Shown here one piece after another: positions 57,211 through 64,000 of a DNA stretch of 64,000 nucleotides. The first letter of the stretch is position 1, and each line of letters opens with the position of its first letter. This DNA comes from Liolophura sinensis. Lineage: Eukaryota; Mollusca; Polyplacophora; Chitonida; Chitonidae. The DNA is taken from NCBI RefSeq assembly GCF_032854445.1, contig NC_088302.1:38446191-38510190 (forward strand). The letters are read 5' to 3'. Made by a program: the position numbers and the translations under genes. The notes beneath the pieces were generated by a model that was not told the origin of the DNA, ran no database searches, and saw only the letters and a list, made by a program, of their open reading frames with translations.

Positions 57211-58063
57211 AAGGCATACTAGTTTAGCAGCAATAACTTGTGACGTTGATTGAAATCGTCACACAATACGCAGGATCTATCAAATGCTACAGGGCGAGAT
57301 ATATGAACACGCCATATGCAGGACTCTTCGTTATATTGCTGTCCAACTAAGGATAATTTCGATCCCAGTGTCAAATGATCAGGGATATTGGTTACCCCCA
57401 CATCTGTTGTCCATTTTTGAAAATTCCAGCGGCGAAATAAGGTCAAATGATCGTTCAAGGTCACGTGACTCCAAAAAGTTGTGTCACATCTTCCATTTTG
57501 TATGTAACTCTCATGGCATTTCCATAGATGCTTGAATTAACGACAACGACCTCACAAGATCCAGATTACCCTCAGAACAAGCGAAATCGTGTGCCCGGCT
57601 TATTTGTTTCTGGATTTTTGTTGCCCAAAATCAGACAAGCTGAATCTTAGGATCAAATGTTTCAGACACTTAAAATCTTGTTGAAGTCATCCGCGCACGA
57701 GGAAGTTTCTGGATCAAGAAATCTCGTTTTTCGACAACAACTGTTGTTCGTGTGCTCCGGGTTTAAACAATACAATAGTTCGCTACATTGTTCTAACTTC
57801 ATTAAAAGTAGGACTGTTAGTTATAGAAGCTATGCATTTATATAACTTAGTGAACGTTGTAAAACTGAAATGTACCAGGTAGCCATAATTGTATTATCTG
57901 TGATTTTGACTGTATTCAAGAATTTTATTCAGATTATTTCAAATAATGTTTGTTTTTTTTTTATACATTTCATTTTTTGTGATTTATTGCAAGTTGTGAC
58001 GTGGATTTGTGTTCAACCAAAAGTTATACAAAGCAGTGGATTTTATCAGATACATGTATTTCT
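57211..58063. other. Intergenic sequence, nothing recognised
   Basis: No gene or repeat recognised apart from the inverted match of 57240-57280 to 51434-51475. Overlapping short frames on both strands (57219-57535) have no support. Confidence 0.4.
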
Positions 58064-58754
58064 CTCAAGACGACGCCACCCAGCCCTGTGAGAGGAGGAA
58101 ACCGTACAAGACTCGGAGGAAATTGTACAAGATTCGGAAAAAATGTACAAAACTCGAAGAAATCTGTACAAGATTCGGAGGAAACTGTACAGGACTCAGA
58201 AAAAACTGTACAAGACATAAGAGGAAATTGTACCAAACTCAGAGAAAACTTACAAGCTGGGAAGAAAATGTACAAGACGGGGAAGAAAAGGATGTACAAA
58301 ACTCGGAAGAAATTGTACAAGACTCAAAAGAAATTGCACAAAACTCGGAGGAATCTGTACAAGACTCGAAAGAAACTGTTCAATACTAGGGGAAATTGTA
58401 CAAGACCTAGGACGAAACTTACAAAACTTGAAGAAAATGTACAAGACTGGCAGGAAATTGTATAAGACTGGGAGGAAACTGTACAAGACTAGGGGAAATT
58501 GTACAAGACTGGGACGAAACTTACAAGACTGGGAGGAAAATGTACAAGACTGGGAGGAAAGTATACTAGACTGTGAGGAAACCGTACAAAACTCGGCAGA
58601 AACAGTAAAAGACTGGGAGGAAACTATACAAGACTGGGAGGAAAATGTACAAGACTGGGAGAAAACTGTACAGACTGGGAGAAACTGTACAAGACTGGGA
58701 AGAAAATGTACAAGACTGTTAGGAAAATGTACACAACACGGAAGAAACTGTGAA
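58064..58754. repeat. 21-bp minisatellite, about 31 copies, grown from a SINE
   Basis: 58064-58094 (CTCAAGACGACGCCACCCAG then CCCTGTGAGAG) is a shortened minus-strand SINE family 1 body. From 58095 the SINE segment GAGGAAACCG is repeated as GAGGAAACTGTACAAGACTGG-like units of 20-21 bp to 58754. Frames of 60-230 codons on both strands exist only because the unit is about 7 codons long without stops; none is a credible protein. Confidence 0.88.
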
Positions 58755-58839
58755 TAAGTCGACAATGGTCGACAATTAGTAGCTTTCATGGAAAGACTCA
58801 TATTCCATTGTGTGTCGGGCATTTTATCCATAGAATATA

Positions 58840-59000
58840 TACATATATAAGAAAAAAGAACGATCTGACTGAAGGTTGCAGTACGAAGGGTAAAACCAAG
58901 CCAGCGATGACAGTGTGATAGCATATCCGGCACTTCTGTTAATTTACCTCAGGTGAGGTTTTATCTAGGAGTTCACAGTTAGACATAGCAACATTGTCCC
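58840..59000 (+). repeat. Weak match to block P interior
   Basis: ACAGTGTGATAGCATATCCG, TTAATTTACCTCAGGTGAGG and CTAGGAGTTCACAG parallel 780-880 (GACGGTGTGATAATTAGG, GTTTACCTCAGTTAGGGATT, CTAGCTGTTCACG). Short and diverged. Confidence 0.45.
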
Positions 59001-60142
59001 TCATATGTCAAATAGAATTTTAATAAGAATTGGTTTTTAAAAATGCGTGGTATTGTTTGCCATTTATTAGGTCTCACTGGTACATAGTCTATACTCAAAA
59101 TGCTGTGTTGCAAAACAATAACAATGCCATTAACAGGGAAAAGGACCAGGCCTCAAGCATTGTGAATGCACTAGCAGAATTTCGATTTATGCAGATATAC
59201 TATGCTAAAGACAGCATGCAGAGTAAAACCCGAGGAGCGACGACATTGTGCAAACATAGCGGTGATGTAAACAACAATTTAATAGGTTCATATAGATGAT
59301 TACGTAATATTTAACCTTTCAATGTAAGTATAGCAGATGGATACAGACGTTTGAACAGTTCGCATGAAACGATTTATCCAAATGAGATAGTTTAACCAAG
59401 CATTGAATGGCTGTGCGATATATGCGTTCACTGTCAGTGTCGGTTCGCATTGGGAGAACTGAAGGCTCCTTCCAATAAGTACGATATGCCTGCAGGCATC
59501 CATGTGATTACAGCGACATCCGTTAGCGGAGTGTAATGTTATTACCTGGAGGGTTCGGTCGATATATTCAGGTTCCAGGCATGATCTGTCACCACAATTA
59601 TCTCCCATTATAATGGAATATATAAGGAATGGTTTGAGGGGGCTTTACAGCTTCTCTACTGTGTGGTCATGCATTAATGTGGAAGTATAGCAGCGTGAAA
59701 AATCCACTCTAAACACTGCACAAACGGCGAGTGTTTTTGAAGAAAAAGGCAAATCCTCTTTTTACACGGGAATACCGGATAGTTGTTAGAAATTTCCAGC
59801 GAAACGCACTGACAGCATAAATGCAGTTGCCATAATCGACTGTTTAAGAGAAATGCCCATTCCCTTGTATCACATCAAAGAGATATACAACTTCGAGAGC
59901 TAAGGATAATTAAATGTGAAAGAATTTACAGCAAACACTGAATGTCTTCACCCTATATTCAATTTGAACTATTACAAAAACAGACAAAAAATATTACATG
60001 GTATATTTTGTACCTGTTGTCTATGGTCACAACGGTTAATTTGAAGATGATGGTGGTGATGATGGTGATGATGATGATGGTGATGATGGTGGTGATGACG
60101 ACGACGACGACGATGATGGTGGTGGTGGTGGTGGCGGTGTTG

Positions 60143-60186
<44 letters not shown>

Positions 60187-62264
60187 GGTGGTGGTGGTGG
60201 TCGTGGTGGTGATGATGATGATGATGATGATGATGGAATTGGTAGGGGTATCAGACAGTAAATTGCCTTATCATACATGCTTGTATGTCGCAATTTCTTT
60301 GAAGTTCGCGTTTTTCAGTGATTACTCAATGGATTGTCCGCCAGTCCAGAGCCGTCCCGTCTTCACTCGGGGTTGCTGAATGCGCTTGTAGACGGCTACT
60401 CTCTCTATCAGTGATCGTTGTTGCTCCGCGTGAGTTACAGCGATTTAAGGACTCGTAAATGCGTAGGTTCTTTAGCTTCAGCACCTCAAGGTCACTTCGC
60501 GGGTGTGTGTAGAGTTGTATTATTTCGTTCCTGTGTTCATTATCCATGGCTGGCAGATGGATTTAGTCAATTTGCTTGTTTACTTGGACACTAACGGTAA
60601 CCGGTGAGCGTGTCACTGAGGTGTGGAAACATCATGACCCAGAACTTCCCATGGATCTAACCCATTTGGGAGTGACTAGCAAATCACTGGCGGTCTCTCG
60701 CTGTATCAGCCAATTGAAATGGCCAGACGGGAGTTGGACAGACATTTAAACTGTCAGTTGCCCTCCAAGCGGGTCCTGTAGCTACAAACTCCAGCAGCAC
60801 CGCCCGGATACATGATATATAATGCTGCTGGCAGATCAGCTTTCGAATAGTTCCTACGGTTGCTCTGTTCAAGCAATGTCTTTGGATGCCGTACCCTCGC
60901 GCTGACTAGGTTGTTGTCATTCATCATACGTTCGTACGTCTCATAGGTCTTCACTTTGTTCGATTGTCGAACATTGAACCTAATCAACCCGCCTTTCAGC
61001 AACTTACATAAGGTAAGCAGTTTTACTCTTTATTACATCGTTTCGTTTCCAAACTGTACTTAACAAAACCTTTACCCTGACTGTTCTGCGGTCTTACAAA
61101 TATATTTTGAATATGATACATGCGCGCACCTGATACCACAGTTACTCAAAGAGTTTCCATAATATGTGTTATGATTTGATCCCTGAGACTAATTCTGATA
61201 TGAATCGGACATTTCGTCCTCTTGACATTCCGTTTGGTCCCTCTTAAGTAAGGTTTCTGGGTGGCCATGCATGTTATCAAGACTTACATATGAATGCGGA
61301 TTGTTCTTTAGAATTCATTTGGTACCGTAATATCTAAGATGTACAGTAATGCAACTCTGATGCAAATTATATGCAGTATTTGTGTGTCGTCACATACCAT
61401 TACAGTGTAACAGCTGACCTCCTTATACACTGTGGGTTAGTGGCCTTAAAACGTTAACCTTGGGAAGCTGTGCATATGCCATCGAACTGAACGTTGTCTG
61501 ACGAGATCAGGTGTTTTCACCTTTCCGATGTGATGTGTTTAGGTGATATGTAATGTAGAGGGGAACCGGGTACCACTCTGCTGAGCCCATCCACTAAACT
61601 TGCATTTTCCGTTGAAATCATTGCCATAATAATATATCATCGAGTATCTATACCTTTTTTTATTTACAAATCGGGTCATGCAGACAACGAACCTTGCAGA
61701 TGGTACTTTTGGGAATGAGTAAGATCAATGGTGGTTCCAAGTAAGCTGGACTTTTAGGCCACAAATGTGCCACAAATGTGTCCCGTGATTTCTTTCCTCT
61801 ATCCCCAGACTGGTGATACACGACTAGAAAACCAGTGAAATCCGATATCTTGTGAATTGATTTCTGTTAGGGTATTTTATTTCATGCGTTTATATGAAAT
61901 GCTGAAATAGTAGCTACTTTTACGCTCCGTAACACCTCGGTTTAGTGTCCAGGAATTTACTATTTAGGTACTTACGACGTTAATAACCAGAACAAGCGAT
62001 CCATTTTACCATATTTTAGTGGGTTCATATCAAACATAGGGCTATTTCTCGACATAAACTAGAGAGCACCGTGGATCGTGATCCAGGAGTCGGTAATTAC
62101 TTTACAAATGTCTAGAGTTTGTGTATCCGGCCAGATGTGTATAAGACACACGTACGTTTGTGTGCGAATGTAACTTATACAACGTGTGAGACATTCACAC
62201 TAAACCTCTTAGTACAGCCTTTAGCTGAAAAAATTAACATGTTGATGAATTTCCACCGACAGCT
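59000..62264. other. Intergenic sequence with a microsatellite
   Basis: No gene identified with confidence. It contains the trinucleotide tract at 60044-60236 and a 9-bp hairpin CCAGCAGCA/TGCTGCTGG (60791-60799 with 60823-60831). The minus frame at 60326-60547 (73 codons, after CCAGCC-ATG) is a possible first exon, but I recognise no domain in it. Confidence 0.45.
60044..60236. repeat. (GAT)n/(GGT)n trinucleotide microsatellite
   Basis: Alternating GAT and GGT runs with a short GAC run. It produces a Met/Val run (plus strand) and a Ser/Pro run (minus strand) that are translation artefacts. Confidence 0.97.
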
Positions 62265-62591
62265 TTAAGTCAATTTCGTATGCAGATTACATACCCGGTA
62301 ACATCTGTTGGTGGCAGATACATTTTCTTCAAGTGGTTGGCACTTCTTGTTAGCAGGATATCTTACACAATGACCGATCAAGCGTTCAGGTAGATCGTTT
62401 ACGTCAAGGTTAATTTCATTGGGCGATTCCTGCAGTCGACATCCATTCTTTACGTATTCATTTAAGACAGGTTTAACGAATTTATGGAAGAACATTCCAT
62501 GTACACCGTGGGTGTACATGTATATTGACATGACACAGAAAACCATCAAGACTGTATTACAGCCAGAGTGATTTAGTGAAACGCTTTCCAT
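62265..62591 (-). CDS. Possible first exon of a small secreted cysteine-containing protein
   Basis: The 108-codon frame starts at an ATG at 62591. Residues about 11-32 (CNTVLMVFCVMSIYMYTHGV and two more) look like a signal peptide. The remainder is a hydrophilic chain with cysteines in NGC, GHC, KKC, RC and VC contexts, one N-glycosylation-type NVS, and a dibasic NKK. The frame meets CGG-GTATGTAAT at about 62280-62295, a good splice-donor consensus, so the true exon may end after Asn-Arg-Cys-Tyr-Arg. A pyrimidine tract TTAATTTTTTCAG about 70 bases on could be an acceptor. I do not recognise the family; a small cysteine-knot or cytokine-like peptide is one possibility only. There is no second exon I can confirm. 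Confidence 0.35.
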   Translation of the reverse strand: MESVSLNHSGCNTVLMVFCVMSIYMYTHGVHGMFFHKFVKPVLNEYVKNGCRLQESPNEINLDVNDLPERLIGHCVRYPANKKCQPLEENVSATNRCYRVCNLHTKLT

Positions 62592-64000
62592 GCTAGATTG
62601 TACTGCTGGTGTATTATAGACACATGCAGCGAGAGGACCAGTTATGTACGTGTAACCTTTCCTGGGGGCGAGGCAACAGGTTAGCTATCACCAACCTTAC
62701 GGGATGCTAGGTCGTAGGCAAATAACGGACCCAAGCAGTTATAGCCCCAGCGAGGACCTCTGAGAAAGCATTTAATTACCCAGCTGTGGGTGTCTACTCA
62801 GTCCATGACGTAACTAAGATTTGTGTTTTCAAAACATTGGAAACACTGCATTCAAAGACAGTCTGAAAGGTACATGTAAGAACATTTAACTGCTACTTAA
62901 TCTGCTATTTATACTCTAGAGGTATGCAAAATATGAAAAGCCTACTACCTCTACTTTTATAACCAAACATCATTTAACTGTTATGACACCACACTTACTC
63001 ATTTGATTTTACTGCAAATCCTCAATAACTTTTTAAATATCATTCCACCTGCAAGATTATAACCATGATGACAAAGTACAACTTAATATGAACACAGTCA
63101 TATGCAATATCCCTACCTAATATCAATCACTAATGATGAATTTCTTCCCCAAAGTCTTAAACCCTAACACATCAGCGTTGCCAAAAAGGCAGGAAGCCAA
63201 ATTCTAACTACAGCCTTACTACATACGGATTAATATTAACTCTGCTCTCTAATGTTCATTTTGAAAGAGCAGCTCCAAACATACTGTTATCTTTCTAAAT
63301 AACTCACATACGAAGCCAGTAGCTGTCTCAGTAATAGTGCCAACTTGCGACCTGGACAATACTGAATAGTACTCTAAGCTCAGTCGAATTGACACTTGAT
63401 TTTTTTTTGTCTGCTCCAACCCAGAGCGTAAATTGGTTAGACGTCAGACATATCGATGTGAGGTTTTATCTGAAACTTGGTGCGTGCAATATTGATTAAA
63501 GTCAATACAGTTTTGTAAAGTGCGCAAATTCATAACACTGTTTAGTTTTCTCTTTGCAGTGGTATACCGTAATATGTATCTCGCCATAACTCGTACAACA
63601 GCTGCTACGTGCAATTGGTTCAGCCAGGATGAAACGGAACCAGCATGTGGAAAATACATTTACCCATACCCATGTCTCCTAACCGACACATGATGAGTCA
63701 GAAATATAAACAAATATGCCTCTCACAAACACAAACACAAGATAAGGTGAAATTAAAATCCAGTTTAACACCATTATTATTGCTCGGACGAAATTGCATA
63801 TATTAGAATAGAGTGGAACTATCATCTATAGGCAAAACAACATATGAAACTGACAACCCGTATGAATTGCATGATATATAAGATGGTCATTTGTTGCTTT
63901 CAGGTCATGGATATACAGGTACCGTAATAACAAAAGGTGTATTTAAAAAAATTAAACATTAACATCTGCTGGCAGTTTGGTTTATCCTGTAGATGAACAA
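62592..64000. other. Intergenic sequence, nothing recognised
   Basis: No gene, SINE or array recognised. If the secreted-protein exon is real, its promoter would lie here; I see no decisive TATA or initiator element. The 71-codon minus frame at 63444-63659 has no support. Confidence 0.4.

Noticed and set aside
58001-58933. Lys/Thr-rich and Ser/Leu/Gln-rich repeat proteins on opposite strands
   Set aside because: These are translations of the 21-bp minisatellite; frames shift with 20-bp units and no unique domain is attached.
59942-60379. Met/Val-rich and Ser/Pro-rich reading frames
   Set aside because: Artefacts of the GAT/GGT microsatellite.
60326-60547. 73-codon minus-strand first exon
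   Set aside because: Start context is acceptable but no domain, no conserved feature and no clear donor site; kept only as a note in the intergenic entry.

Overview
The window is non-coding eukaryotic DNA, most likely from a mollusc (probably a gastropod or bivalve). The evidence is interspersed repeats of types I recognise as common in molluscs: tRNA-derived SINEs ending in a TTGAGTACGGCGTAAAAC-like body plus (AAAT)n, and a second family ending in a TGACTGAAAAATTGTTAAG-like tail. There is also an I/jockey-superfamily LINE, AT-rich unique sequence and many minisatellites. I see no bacterial operons, rRNA, functional tRNA, CRISPR or plausible multi-exon cellular gene. The only candidate cellular coding exon is a small secreted, cysteine-containing ORF at 62.3-62.6 kb on the minus strand.

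Layout. 0-10 kb: two diverged collinear copies (about 0.12-3.1 and 8.46-10.1 kb) of one block, SINEs, a 34-bp x 10 array (3.4 kb) and a 15-bp minisatellite (5.1-5.9 kb). 11-24 kb: copies of a dispersed repeat 'R', a hairpin element (14.9 kb), a 26-bp x 14 array (16.8 kb), an inverted copy of part of the 0.12 kb block (18.5 kb) and SINE fragments. 25.9-33.1 kb: the protein-coding centre of the window, a nearly complete LINE. It has a 5' region with 57-bp repeats, an intact ORF1 (gag-like, three zinc knuckles), an ORF2 (APE endonuclease, RT, RNase H, CCHC) broken by two frameshifts, three covarying stem-loops after ORF2, then a decayed SGNH-hydrolase ORF on the same strand and an A-rich end.

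24-56 kb: apart from the LINE, most of this is a degenerate tandem array of a large non-coding unit with sub-blocks in the order T-U-X-Y-Z-W. Copy 1 is T 23.9, U 33.3, X 34.1, Y 37.6 kb. Copy 2 is T 38.4, U 40.1, X 42.6, Y 44.9, Z 46.7, W 47.5 kb. Copy 3 is X 48.75, Y 49.4, Z 50.0, W 55.0 kb. Copy 2 gives an 'empty site' for the LINE, because T2 runs directly into U2 while T1 and U1 are separated by about 8.4 kb. Other insertions between the copies include SINEs, a 35-bp-stem hairpin (40.95 kb), an RT relic (45.8 kb) and local minisatellites.

56-64 kb: another R copy, a 21-bp x 31 minisatellite that seems to have grown out of a SINE (58.1-58.75 kb), a GAT/GGT microsatellite (60 kb) and the candidate secreted-protein exon.

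The observations most worth following up are the three stem-loops with compensatory stem changes downstream of ORF2, the LINE/SGNH association, and the tandem architecture that makes insertions datable by paralogous empty sites. All alignments were made by eye, so block boundaries are approximate to tens of bases.
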